Shown: piece after piece, positions 44,701 to 52,062 of the stretch
Position numbering within the stretch: the stretch's first letter is position 1
Layout of the letters: each line of letters begins with the position of its first letter
DNA from: Candidatus Sphingomonas colombiensis
GTDB taxonomy: Bacteria > Pseudomonadota > Alphaproteobacteria > Sphingomonadales > Sphingomonadaceae
Length of the DNA: 64,000 bases
Direction of reading: 5' to 3'
Assembly: GCA_029202845.1 (NCBI GenBank)
Contig: CP119315.1
Span: forward strand, 131,501 to 195,500
Made by a program: the position numbers and the translations under genes
The notes under the pieces: model-generated
What the model was told of the DNA's origin: nothing
Database searches by the model: none
What the model saw: only the letters and a program-made list of their open reading frames with translations

Positions 44701-44791
44701 GCGGCGCGAGCGCCGTGCCGAGCAGCAGCGCGCTGCGGCGACCGCCAATGGAATTGCGCCGGGCAACGCCCGGATGGTTTGCATAAGTCAT
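38792..44791 (-). CDS. giant autotransporter (type V secretion) with Gly/Asp repeat passenger
   Basis: The 1999-residue product has a long leader ('NSIGGRRSALLLGTALAPLAISFAAHAQ', cleavage near residue 40). The passenger of about 1650 residues is predicted to be a beta-helix built of short strands, with many copies of 'GGGDDTLNNSGTI', 'GAGNDVVVNSGRI' and 'GDGDDRYVFGGG' type units resembling calcium-binding RTX turns. Residues from about 1720 to the end form an autotransporter beta-barrel ('GKGFYSFGQFVNANATLHG', 'FFGGIGYGLENGSRMGLF') ending in the obligatory terminal phenylalanine of 'FMGGLSIRF'. It should export its own passenger to the cell surface, likely for adhesion or biofilm. No cleavage or protease motif is obvious. 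Confidence 0.9.
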   Translation of the reverse strand: MTYANHPGVARRNSIGGRRSALLLGTALAPLAISFAAHAQSTGQTVVLEEGRPPVAVTLGAGDDRVVVDISRVDADSGVLDLTGLTTGPVTDEGGRDSVWLRATGSQTRNVVFTEVKGSTAQQFVRADAATGTPFDGGTVYEASGNDTVLTLENRSRSPIPADPAKLPNNASMDLRHGPMQFAGDGTVLLTFSLNAANQPDATQQAIRVLPGSTSQEQGSGGDGKLALVLDADVGGDSALAGLIDVRNAASLRVTSKSRVQILEGTAIVGGKADIILDANGWVNSFNAAFPDVTLIKSSGRVFNSTRVSVGGQNGSPTAQGVAIRLDGGKLYNTLTEAESGTGAASGGIGNIIGGSTGVLAASGDNYIENVGDIRASTGAAVESLRGTSVLRNKVWTFSKGSGTRAGTITGGMVDGRQVAYQGGSGTDMVVNSGTITGDIDLGDREDMFLFTGATNGVNGTIEGGSGLDGYGRSFSASATHTLSNDILGNGNSGFEMHGIEAAGGDTTVTVAAAATLDAGLMLVGNGSVVNTANINSSDFGFYIRDIANVARGIRVTNRGDVVSRKGVYGRTGIAGFVNEGLIRATEGNGVFFNIGELAQPIATVEFRNAGTIETESDDSDALGMQFDATNDGGPLADVLNTGTIRNAGSRESFDADEHYGVRLRDISEQDNMLRFRNDGLVEATGRGVTAVSLESARNHVVNSKTIRAEGMGASAVRIMSQFHPDQQTTTASLVNSGTISANGGAWINADNNFATINTAVGMSLGGANARGELVNSGTIEAMGSGSVAVVAVDDSGSGAAFVLDNDGTIRGQAETLFGEHQGVPEPYRRLAGAIHTFGTIDTVTNRGLIQGNVDLGSFDDQFRNYGRLEGDLRLGDGDDTYVFGGGSSLTGTADGGDGFDVIAVDRTGDMAKRIDASRFVGFEALMGVPDTAGTGKVSIFGNFDAESLRIGDIALNIDAGDTVSSAGGAAVDTFIGGDGRETINNAGTIAGGLAMGGGDDTLNNSGTIGNNVDMGAGNDVVVNSGRIEGNLNLGDGDDRYVALAGGIVTGDIDGGAGNNTFVFRLTGSEGEIPGSVLNFNSFGAYGPGTLKVNLDKGQNYNNLELLESANLVLSGSNGSVGNVIGDDSAQVVTIDGVLTGGVSLGGGDDTLNMTLAGLLEGALDGGAGTDTLNLSLTGDSTIKGMYGFEIANISGDAKLTLAGDLGAGQQVNFLGDVDNELVIAAGVKFEGAVNGGEGRDLLRVQSGSSDSRTVVASQITSFEDLVSEGAGTLALTNGSYSFESVAINGGNFELGANSTLASAAGIVFDGADNRFTLGSGATVSGRIDGGAGNDTLALVQGAGTTRLLSALDQTGFEALESFGAGELRIDRDAAFEGGARLNGGKVSVMQGYTLAANVTGGDGADTLAVFGTVDGNIDLGAGNDTLVIGGLGNVTGTRDGGEGTDRLVFDTQGTYAEPTVYDGTGFTGFEELGVAGGVVSLTGDTNWNSVAITGGRLIGQAGTTITSANAIQVAHGATFGSAGIVNGDINVAGTLSPGASPGTMTVNGNVNFVAGSNLLLEVSPTVSDLLHISGKMTIADGAAVDITGVLHGTPGNTLDLVVADGGITGRFTTINKSNDIFGFVVQSGNRLQIQSEFLTPPTYPRNVRASIAYANEVLRDGYGVQAFTAALPVLVDAEGNANKTAFAQLTPEAFGSALQLGIEKGLIVADGARAFAATGMGGKGFYSFGQFVNANATLHGQAESGAAGAHIGSHGFFGGIGYGLENGSRMGLFIGGLDSNQSLRELGAKTEGNSLLAGAYADLRLDSFGLHGLLAYDTGTVETKRLLAVSAGTAKSRYGLSSWVVDLSADYRARLGVLAITPKLGVTLVHAGRDAIASEQGVGDFGLSVSGGSKVSWFGDASLALSGDFSLGGMAVQPFAQAGVRHALNNGATRVSARFAGAASGFTVDGVERDRTTGRYGLGIGLGIADGVRVQASYNGEFSGTRRNNFMGGLSIRF

Positions 44792-44928
44792 GGATTACCC
44801 CTGCTTTTGGTGCGCGTGCGCGCGTCGAGCCGGGGCGCTAGGGTGGAATGGCCGTGTGCCGCCGTCGCTTTGCGACCAGCCCGGACCAGTCGGCGACGAA
44901 GGCGGATGCGCGCCGACGCCGTCGATCC

Positions 44929-44956
44929 AAAAAAAAGCGGCCCGCGAACGGACCGC
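44929..44956 (-). terminator. rho-independent terminator of the second receptor gene
   Basis: On the minus strand GCGGTCCG and CGGGCCGC pair over a TTCG loop (one G-U pair) and are followed by eight T residues (44929-44936). It lies 28 bases after the receptor stop and before the autotransporter gene, so it separates the two transcripts. Confidence 0.85.
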
Positions 44957-44983
44957 CCAGTCGTTCTAGCAAAGGGGATGAAG

Positions 44984-47878
44984 CTAGAAGCGGAAACGTG
45001 CACCAGCGCGGAACGAGCGGCCGACGACGCCCGCCTGACTCCACGTCGGGTTATAGGCGCTGCCGGCATAGTTCGGCAGGTTGAACGGGGCCGACACGCC
45101 GAACAGGTTGTTCACATTGGCGTAGAAGGTGAAATTGTCCGACACCTTGTAGCTGCCGACCAGATCGACCACGAGGAAGTGCTTCGTCCGGCAGAAATTG
45201 GGATCCCCGCCAAGATCCGCCGTATTCGCGCAATCGTTGCCGGAGCCCGCCCCGGTGGTATCCTCCGCGGTGTTTCGATAGCCGCTGGTATAATAAGCCG
45301 TTGTCGAAACGGTGGCGGGGCCGAACGCGAGCGTGTTCTGCCAATTGCCCCGCCACGCTGGCGTGCCTGCGCCGGACGACAACTGGAACGGCCCCTGCGT
45401 CCCGACATAATGTTGCGTACCTTCCGGTGCGACCAGATCGAAAGCGAAGATCTTCGTGACCTCTATCTGGCTGGTGAACCGGACATCGGGAGCCAGCGGC
45501 AGATCGAGCGTCGCGCTGAAATCCAGCCCGGAAGTGCGCTGCTCGGCGGCATTCACGTAAGGCGCATTGACCAGCAACACCGTGCGCGCCGCATTGGGAT
45601 AAAGCGGGTCCGGATCATTCAACGTGACCGAATAGCCCGCCGGCAAAGGCTTTCCAGCATAGTAATTGTCCAGCGCCGCGCCGTAATCGGGGCCGCCGGC
45701 GATGAAATCCTTCTTGCTGATATTGTAATAGTCGACCGTCGCGCTGAACCACGGCGTCGGCTGGAACACCGCCCCCAGGGTAAAGCTGCGCGAGCGCTCC
45801 GGCTTCAGGCCCGGCGTGCCATTCGAATTGACCCCCAGCCCATTTCCGGATTGCACATAAGGACTGCCGCCGGTGCAGCCACCGCTCTCGGTCGCCGTGC
45901 CACCATGCGCGAGCACGATGTCGCAGGGTGGCGCGCCAACGGTAATATAACCGACGACATTGCCGTTAAGCTCGGTGAATTGCGGCGCGCGGAAGCCTTG
46001 CGAATAAGTGCCGCGCAACGCGAGCTGCCGGATCGGCGTGACCTTCAACCCGATCTTTGGGGAGAAGCGGCTGTAACCATCGGAATAATGATCGTAGCGC
46101 CCGGCGACGTTCAGATCGACCGCGTCGAGCAGCGGCGCGTCTATCTCGACCGAAGCCGCGGCGACGGTGCGATGGCCGCGGGCGTTGACCGGATTGATGC
46201 TGACCACCGCCCCGCCCGGATTGGCATTCGGCGCGTTTAGCCGTTCGTGCCGGATGGACGCGGTGCCGCCGACCTGAAGTGGGCCGCCCGGCAGATCCGC
46301 GATCGCATAGGTCGCGGTAAGCTGAGCCATATAGAGGTCCGAAGTGGAACGCGTCCGCACATCGGGCGCGATCTGCCTGCGCACGGAATCACCATTTAGC
46401 GACGGATTGACGAAATTATACGAGCCATCGGCCACCGCCCGGCCCAGACCGGCAAGATTGATATAGCCGCGCCGGATTGAATCGAGATCAGTATGCATCC
46501 CCGTCGCCTCGAACGCGAAACGGCCCCGATCGCCGAGCTGGCCGCTTATACCCATCGCACCGCGATACGTGTTGCTCTGCGCGGTATTGGATACCGGGAT
46601 GTCCCCGAAGGCGTAGAAAATCTGCGCGGCCGCCCCTTCCGCGGCGAAAGGATTATTGGGATTGAGCTGCCCGTTGCTCAGGAGCGCGGGCAGGATCAGG
46701 CCGTTGGTGTTAGCGGGCAACGTGTTGCGAGTGGTAAGCGGCGCGGCCTTCGCGGTCACATCGCTGCGGTAATAGGTGCCCATCGCATAACCCTCGACAC
46801 CATCCCCCAGCCGAGCGGTGACGCGGCCGGTGATGCCATAGCGCTCCTGCTCCGGTTGCAGCTCGCGATAGTCGCGCGCAAAATCCTGCTCGCAGAACGA
46901 GTCGCCAGAGGCGTTGGAATGCGCGATTGTGCCCGGTGCGCAGCCGGCGGGGTTCAGCACCTGAAAATGGCCGCCGGAAATGACCTGCCCGCTATAGACG
47001 TCGCCGGGGATGAGCTGGTTCGCACGGCGCACCACGGCGCTGATCGTCGAACCAGGCGCCGTTGCCCCTGGATTACGATTGCGGCAGGGCGCGGGCGCGC
47101 CGCTCGCGGTACAGGTCAGGCTGCTGAAATTGCGCGTATTATAGGGAAAGCCGCGATCGCGCGCGCGCAACGGATCGGAATGAAAATATTCGCCGCCGAT
47201 ATAGGCGCTGTAACCGTCCTCGCTCAGATTTCCGATACCGGCCATCAGGGTCAACCGCTGGTTGCCCACGTCTCCCTTTTCGGTGACCCCAGCCTCGACC
47301 GATCCGGCGATCCCTTTGAATTCCTTGCGTGTAATGACATTAACGACGCCGCCGATCGCATCCGCGCCATAAGTGGCGGACGCTCCGTCACGTAGAACCT
47401 CGATCCGATCCACAGCGAATTGCGGGATGGTGTTCAGATCAACGAACTGTTTCTGCCCGTCGTCCGCCAGCGGGTAATATGCGCCGCGCAGGCCATCAAA
47501 CAGCACCAGCGTTGAATTGACGCCCAATCCACGCAGTGAGATGCCGCTGGCCCCGGCCGCAAAGCCATTGGAAAATGCGATCGGCACCGATCCGCTATTG
47601 TCTGCGGACACGCTGCGGATCGCATCCGCAACGGAGGTGAAACCGCGTTGCTGGAGCGTCTCCGCCGACATGATGGTGAGCGGCGAGGCCGTTTCCTTGT
47701 CAGCGCGCGCGAAGAGGCTGCCGGTAACGACGATATCCTCTGCGGCGGCCTCCTGCGGCACTTCGGCGGCCAGCGGAGACGCAGGTACGTCCTGCGCGTG
47801 CGCCGGAACGACCGTTCCAATCATCCCCGCGATGACCGTCGTCAGCAACAGCCTGTGCCGCAATGGGCTTTTTTTCAT
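44984..47878 (-). CDS. TonB-dependent outer-membrane receptor (second)
   Basis: The product has 964 residues from the ATG at 47878, which has GGGAGG eight bases upstream; a longer open frame lacks such a site. The signal peptide is 'RLLLTTVIAGMIGTVVPAHAQ'. A TonB-box-like 'EDIVVTGSLFAR' precedes the plug ('TSVADAIRSVSADNSGSVP', 'STLVLFDGLRGAYYPL', 'VEVLRDGASATYGADAIGGVVNVIT'-like text) and a large barrel ending 'GRSFRAGARFRF'. The ligand is unknown. Its plug differs clearly from the first receptor. It lies downstream of an NTF2-like protein gene and near a LytTR regulatory pair. Confidence 0.93.
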   Translation of the reverse strand: MKKSPLRHRLLLTTVIAGMIGTVVPAHAQDVPASPLAAEVPQEAAAEDIVVTGSLFARADKETASPLTIMSAETLQQRGFTSVADAIRSVSADNSGSVPIAFSNGFAAGASGISLRGLGVNSTLVLFDGLRGAYYPLADDGQKQFVDLNTIPQFAVDRIEVLRDGASATYGADAIGGVVNVITRKEFKGIAGSVEAGVTEKGDVGNQRLTLMAGIGNLSEDGYSAYIGGEYFHSDPLRARDRGFPYNTRNFSSLTCTASGAPAPCRNRNPGATAPGSTISAVVRRANQLIPGDVYSGQVISGGHFQVLNPAGCAPGTIAHSNASGDSFCEQDFARDYRELQPEQERYGITGRVTARLGDGVEGYAMGTYYRSDVTAKAAPLTTRNTLPANTNGLILPALLSNGQLNPNNPFAAEGAAAQIFYAFGDIPVSNTAQSNTYRGAMGISGQLGDRGRFAFEATGMHTDLDSIRRGYINLAGLGRAVADGSYNFVNPSLNGDSVRRQIAPDVRTRSTSDLYMAQLTATYAIADLPGGPLQVGGTASIRHERLNAPNANPGGAVVSINPVNARGHRTVAAASVEIDAPLLDAVDLNVAGRYDHYSDGYSRFSPKIGLKVTPIRQLALRGTYSQGFRAPQFTELNGNVVGYITVGAPPCDIVLAHGGTATESGGCTGGSPYVQSGNGLGVNSNGTPGLKPERSRSFTLGAVFQPTPWFSATVDYYNISKKDFIAGGPDYGAALDNYYAGKPLPAGYSVTLNDPDPLYPNAARTVLLVNAPYVNAAEQRTSGLDFSATLDLPLAPDVRFTSQIEVTKIFAFDLVAPEGTQHYVGTQGPFQLSSGAGTPAWRGNWQNTLAFGPATVSTTAYYTSGYRNTAEDTTGAGSGNDCANTADLGGDPNFCRTKHFLVVDLVGSYKVSDNFTFYANVNNLFGVSAPFNLPNYAGSAYNPTWSQAGVVGRSFRAGARFRF

Positions 47879-48005
47879 CGAATTTTCCTCCCTTTGAGGG
47901 GAGGTCGTGTCGATCATGCGGGAAAGGGCGGCGCGTCGAATGCGACCGGGATCGATTGCGCTGCGACCGCGGCGACGAAAGCCGCCGGGGGAGCGACGAA
48001 AGCGT

Positions 48006-48869
48006 TCAATCGATCCGGTCGACCAGCAATCGCCACCCGGCGCGATCACGCCGCCAGACGCGCACGTAATAAACCGCGCGCTCCTCCCCGACGCGTATCA
48101 GGCGCCCGTAACTGGCCGCAAGATCACCCGCCGCCGAAACCCGGATGCCCAACGTCTCCACCGATCGTACCGCCGCACTGTCGCCTCGCGCATCGGCTTT
48201 TCTCACCACACCCCGTTTCACGCGGAGCAAATGACCGTCCGGCGCGAGATAGTCGGCAATCACGCCCGTCCCTTCCGCGACAATAAGGGCGTTTAGCGCG
48301 ACATCGGCTTCCGACGCGCCGGGCGCGGCGGCTCCCTTCGCGGCCACGCCGCGCCGCAATATCGTAACCGTCGCCGAGGCCAGCTCGCCGGGCCCAGCAC
48401 CGATCGGCGGCATGCCATGATCGAGATACCAGCGCCACGCACCGTCAGAGCCACGCTCCCAGACGGTCAGAAAGCGGCCGTGCACCGCCTTATCGCCATG
48501 CGTGATCTGATACGGCCCGGTGGTGAAACCGAGATCGCCCGAGCGCGCGACCGCCGCAATTGCAGGTTGCCATTCCAGCCGCACGCCCGGGGTGTCCACA
48601 TCGCTCGCCAGCGTCGCCGGCGCGGGTGCGGGATCCGGGCGGATCAGGATGCCATCGGGCGCGACATGCGCGCGAAATGCCGAGGCGATTCCGATCCGCG
48701 CCGCATCCGCCGCGAAGCGGCGTTCGGCGGCGATCATACCGGAAGCCGCTTCGTCCTGCGGTACATTGGCGGCCTCCGTCGCACCGAGCAGCAGGGCGAT
48801 CGCCGCAATGCCGGCGATGATGTGGCGGATCGGCCCGCGCTTCGAACGAGAAGATGCGATCTTTGTCAT
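48006..48869 (-). CDS. exported protein with NTF2-like (DUF4440/SnoaL) domain
   Basis: The product has 287 residues from the ATG at 48869. A basic start and hydrophobic segment ('IIAGIAAIALLLGATEAANVP') suggest export. The following region ('MIAAERRFAADAARIGIASAFRAHVAPDGILIRP', 'TTGPYQITHGDKAVHGRFLTVWER', 'WRWYLDHGMPP') resembles NTF2-like pockets. A second, weaker repeat of the same pattern may occupy residues 160-287, ending in 'VYYVRVWRRDRAGWRLLVDRID'. Such domains bind small hydrophobic molecules or act in minor enzymatic roles. It precedes the receptor gene by 127 bases in the same direction, so a functional link is plausible. Confidence 0.7.
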   Translation of the reverse strand: MTKIASSRSKRGPIRHIIAGIAAIALLLGATEAANVPQDEAASGMIAAERRFAADAARIGIASAFRAHVAPDGILIRPDPAPAPATLASDVDTPGVRLEWQPAIAAVARSGDLGFTTGPYQITHGDKAVHGRFLTVWERGSDGAWRWYLDHGMPPIGAGPGELASATVTILRRGVAAKGAAAPGASEADVALNALIVAEGTGVIADYLAPDGHLLRVKRGVVRKADARGDSAAVRSVETLGIRVSAAGDLAASYGRLIRVGEERAVYYVRVWRRDRAGWRLLVDRID

Positions 48870-48953
48870 GCCCGCCTGTCGAACCGATCCGACACAATGA
48901 GGTAAAAGTGCTTGCGACCGGCCCCGCCCCACACGCGACAAGCCCTCGCCGTC

Positions 48954-49715
48954 TCAAAGCCGAAGCGCGCGGACCACCTGCGGCTGATAATTGGGGCCGA
49001 CCTGCAAATTGGCGCCGTCGTTCAGCACCAGCCGAAGCGCACCCTTTCCCGGGCGCTCGACACCGATCACGCTGTCGATCCGCACCATATGCGAACGGTG
49101 GATGCGCACCATGTGGCTCGGATCAATACGCCGTTCGATCTCGCTCATCCGGGCGCGGAGGATATAGCTCCGCAGCGGCGTGTTGAGCAGCACGTAATCA
49201 CGCGCGGCCTCAATCCGGTCGATCGTCTCGATCGGTACCCGCACGGCGCCCTGCCTTCCGGGCACCCAAATGCCGTCGTCATAGCGGTTGTCCGAATTCG
49301 CCGCTTGCCGCTCCCCGACGGTGCCAAACGCGGCCTCCCCGTCGGCCTCCAGCAACGCGCGACGGCGACGTACGCGGTCGATCGCCATGCGCAAGCGATC
49401 GAAACTCACCGGCTTCAGCAGATAATCGACCGCTTCGACATCGAATGCCTCCATCGCGAAATCGTTGAAGGCGGTAACGAACACCAGTTCAGGCCGGCTC
49501 GGCGCATCGACCATCTGTCGCGCGAGATCCATGCCGGTCAGGCCGGGCATCTGGATATCGAGCAGCACCAGATCAGGATCGAGCGCGACAATCTCCCGCG
49601 CGGCGGTTTCGCCGTCACTCGCGCTACCCACCACCTCAACATCCGCGACGCCCGCCAGCGCCACCCGCATCCGTTCGATCGCCAGTGGCTCGTCATCGAC
49701 CAGCAGGATACGCAT
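48954..49715 (-). CDS. LytTR-family response regulator
   Basis: The product has 253 residues from the ATG at 49715; a GTG one codon earlier overlaps the kinase stop. The receiver domain ('RILLVDDEPLAIERM', phospho-acceptor Asp53 in 'LVLLDIQMPGLTG', 'EAVDYLLKPVSFDRL') is followed by a LytTR DNA-binding domain ('IDRIEAARDYVLLN', 'FVRIHRSHMVRIDSVIGVE'-like text). It is encoded immediately after its sensor kinase and should activate genes on phosphorylation. Likely targets include the adjacent receptor and NTF2-like genes, but no site can be proven by eye. Confidence 0.92.
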   Translation of the reverse strand: MRILLVDDEPLAIERMRVALAGVADVEVVGSASDGETAAREIVALDPDLVLLDIQMPGLTGMDLARQMVDAPSRPELVFVTAFNDFAMEAFDVEAVDYLLKPVSFDRLRMAIDRVRRRRALLEADGEAAFGTVGERQAANSDNRYDDGIWVPGRQGAVRVPIETIDRIEAARDYVLLNTPLRSYILRARMSEIERRIDPSHMVRIHRSHMVRIDSVIGVERPGKGALRLVLNDGANLQVGPNYQPQVVRALRL

Positions 49716-50809
49716 CACGCCGCATCCGCCAATGTCGCGACCCGCAACGGCAACGTCAGGGTAACCGCGAAACCGCGATCGGTGACCGTCGCATCCAGAT
49801 CACCCCTGTCGCCATAAAAAGCGGCCAGCCGACGCCGCACGTTGCGCAACCCCACGCCCGTACCGCCGGACGGCTGACTGCCGAACACCTGCCCCCCATC
49901 GTCCTCCACCAGCAGCCGCAGCATGTCTCCGGCGCGGCTTACCCGCACAGATAAGGTGACGGGGCGGCGCGAGGGCAGAACGGCATATTTGATCGAATTC
50001 TCAACGATCGGTTGCAGCAGGAAGCTTGGCACATAAGCATCGAGCAGATCGGCGGGGCATTCGAACATTACGCCCAGCCGCTCGCCGAACCGCACCGTTT
50101 CGATGTCCAGATAGGATTGGGTGGTCGCCAGTTCCTCGTCCAGCGTAACCTCCGCCTCCGGATCTGCCTCCAGCGTGAGGCGCAGGAAATCCGCAAGCTT
50201 CATCGTCATCCGATCGGCCTCGCGGTTGCGGTTGGTGACGATCAGCGATGAAATCGCGTTCAATGTATTGAACAGAAAATGCGGATTGAGCTGGAAGCGC
50301 AGCGCGGCCAGTTCGGCGCTCTGCGCGGCGCTGCGCGCCTCCGCCAGACGCCGCTCGCTATCACGCATCGCCCTTTCGCTGAGCATCAGGCCAAGCGCCA
50401 CGGCGTAAAGGCCATAAATCAACACGAACGGCATCAGCCCGCGATTGAACAATTCGGCCAGCGGCATCGGCTTTATTCCCAGCGCGGGGCTGAGCAATTT
50501 CAACAGATATGCGTCGATCAGGCCGTGCAACAGTGCGATCGTCAACGTCACTATCGCGATAGCCGCGATCATCACCCGTTTCCGCATGCGCCGCGCAAAC
50601 ACGATGAACGCCGCGAGGCATGCCGAGAAAGCAATCCCGACCGTAAAGGTCGTAGCCATCAAAATCTTCAGCCCGTCTGGCAGCCTATTCCCGGATGCGA
50701 GATCCTGTGCCGACCAAAGAACGAGCGCCATGATCCACAACAGCACGGTCAGCGCCGCGCCGATCGCGAATTCACGTCGCCAGGATGAGAAAGATAAACC
50801 TCGTTTCAC
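49715..50809 (-). CDS. LytS/YehU-type sensor histidine kinase
   Basis: The product has about 364 residues, taking the GTG at 50809 as start. No clear ribosome site decides this, and the frame is open to 51007. Four membrane helices fill residues ~15-150 ('AIGAALTVLLWIMALVLW', 'LKILMATTFTVGIAFSACLAAFIVFA'). The His_kinase domain follows ('LRFQLNPHFLFNTLNAISSLI', with the conserved His) and an ATPase domain ('FLLQPIVENSIKYAV', 'GGTGVGLRNVRRRL'). It should sense a membrane or extracellular cue and phosphorylate the LytTR regulator, whose gene overlaps its stop codon. Confidence 0.88.
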   Translation of the reverse strand: MKRGLSFSSWRREFAIGAALTVLLWIMALVLWSAQDLASGNRLPDGLKILMATTFTVGIAFSACLAAFIVFARRMRKRVMIAAIAIVTLTIALLHGLIDAYLLKLLSPALGIKPMPLAELFNRGLMPFVLIYGLYAVALGLMLSERAMRDSERRLAEARSAAQSAELAALRFQLNPHFLFNTLNAISSLIVTNRNREADRMTMKLADFLRLTLEADPEAEVTLDEELATTQSYLDIETVRFGERLGVMFECPADLLDAYVPSFLLQPIVENSIKYAVLPSRRPVTLSVRVSRAGDMLRLLVEDDGGQVFGSQPSGGTGVGLRNVRRRLAAFYGDRGDLDATVTDRGFAVTLTLPLRVATLADAA

Positions 50810-50994
50810 GCATCGGAATATATCACAGCGTTGCGGAGGGGCCGACCGTCTTCGTCGCGCCGATGTCCGGGTTTGTCGCACAGACTCCGCATTATCTTGG
50901 TCGCGCGATCGGCGACTTTGGTCGCACCCCCGTCGCATCGCTTCCCGTGGCCGTGCTGACCGCTCTCCCGTTGAACAAACGAGCGGGAGTGAAG

Positions 50995-51387
50995 ATGATG
51001 ATAGCAAAAGACAAAGTCATATTGGCGCTTCGGGGGCTGACGACACTTTTGCTCGGAGCCGATGCCGTGACACTCGGCTTCCAGCCGCAGAGCATGGCGC
51101 AGGAGTTTGCCGCGACCGGCTTTGCGATGTGGCAGGCACCCGTGATCGCGGCGATCCTCGCGCTGGCGCTCCTGCTCTATGCGATACCGCGCACCGCTCT
51201 GATCGGCGCGATTCTCCTCACCGGGTTTTTGGGCGGCGCGATCTGCGCTCATTTCCGTCTGGGTGAGATCGGCTCGCCGGCGCAGCTTATCTGCGCGATG
51301 CTCGGCGCGATCGTCTGGGGCGGCGTGGCGACGCGCCACAGCGTTCGTCCCTGGCTGGATAGTGCGGGGGACGATCACCAAGGCTGA
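50995..51387 (+). CDS. DoxX-like small membrane protein
   Basis: The product has 130 residues from the ATG at 50995 (or 50998), with GGGAGTGAAG before it. About four membrane helices ('ALRGLTTLLLGADAVTLGF', 'APVIAAILALALLLYAI', 'ALIGAILLTGFLGGAICAHFRLGE', 'LICAMLGAIVWGGVAT') and the 'GGAICAHFRLGE' segment are typical of DoxX-like proteins. Their function is poorly defined, with some linked to redox or quinone processes. It is transcribed away from the LytS kinase gene. Confidence 0.8.
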   Translation: MMIAKDKVILALRGLTTLLLGADAVTLGFQPQSMAQEFAATGFAMWQAPVIAAILALALLLYAIPRTALIGAILLTGFLGGAICAHFRLGEIGSPAQLICAMLGAIVWGGVATRHSVRPWLDSAGDDHQG

Positions 51388-51504
51388 TCTCGTCACGGGA
51401 TCGCCGGCCTGCGTTGCGCCCGCTCACCGTCGGGTGCAACTGCGGCTCCTGCTTTCGAGAGACGCTCTGCGGCGCGGGCATATCCGATGACTCTCTCGAA
51501 TCAG

Positions 51505-51537
51505 CCCGATGGAGCTTGCTTCAGCAGCTCCATCGGG
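51505..51537. terminator. strong hairpin between convergent genes
   Basis: CCCGATGGAGCT (51505-51516) and AGCTCCATCGGG (51526-51537) pair over 12 bases with a nine-base loop. It lies between the DoxX-like gene (+) and the secreted-protein gene (-), ending six bases from the latter's stop, so it can serve both. No T run follows. Confidence 0.65.
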
Positions 51538-51543
51538 TCGGTA

Positions 51544-51966
51544 TCAGCACTTTTTCTCGTCGAAGATGCGCATCAGCCGCTGCTTGCGCTGAATCCTCAA
51601 CATCATATCCTCCGCCCCTCCGTCGGGCTGCGGCGGCGCCGTGGCCCCCGCGACCGAGCCCGCCGCTCCCATTGCGCTCGAGGCAACTGCCCCGGTGCTG
51701 CCGGCCATGCCCAACATCGGGCTCGCCGCACCAAGCATCTTGAGGAGCCCCATCCCCCCTTTCTTCTTTTTGGCGCCGCCAGCCTGTTGCCGGCTGTCGA
51801 GCGAATTGATTTCGGCCGCCAGCGCCTCGCAGCTCATGCTGCGATCGCCAGCCTTCACGGTTTCGAACGGCGCCGGTTGAGCCTCTTTGGCGGCACGAAC
51901 CGGCGCGGGCGCCATCAGCGTCGCGGTCAACAGACCGGCGAGCACCATAATCTGGAATTCACGCAT
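51544..51966 (-). CDS. small exported protein of unknown function
   Basis: The 140-residue product has signal peptide 'FQIMVLAGLLTATLMAPAPVRAA'. The mature part starts with a Cys-containing helix ('DRSMSCEALAAEINSLDSRQQ'). It continues through a Lys-rich turn, a Gly/Ala/Met-rich segment that may associate with membrane ('GMGLLKMLGAASPMLGMAGSTG') and a basic C-terminal helix ending in Cys ('MRIFDEKKC'). The two cysteines may form a disulfide. I do not recognise a named family. Confidence 0.65.
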   Translation of the reverse strand: MREFQIMVLAGLLTATLMAPAPVRAAKEAQPAPFETVKAGDRSMSCEALAAEINSLDSRQQAGGAKKKKGGMGLLKMLGAASPMLGMAGSTGAVASSAMGAAGSVAGATAPPQPDGGAEDMMLRIQRKQRLMRIFDEKKC

Positions 51967-52062
51967 CGTTGCATCCTTCTCACTCCGGAGCAGCGCGGCG
52001 TCCGGACATCGAAATTTGTGGAATTGGGCGGGCTCGCTGCGGCGGAGCCGCCCGTTTTCGTC

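Noticed and set aside
38792..44791. An RTX toxin with type I secretion
   Set aside because: The Gly/Asp turns resemble RTX, but the protein has an N-terminal signal and a C-terminal autotransporter barrel, and no type I transporter genes are nearby.
39179..46240. Long plus-strand frames (up to 659 codons) across the autotransporter and second receptor genes
   Set aside because: They are antisense to two well-supported genes, have Arg/His/Ala-rich low-information composition and match no family; they are a by-product of high GC and biased codon use.
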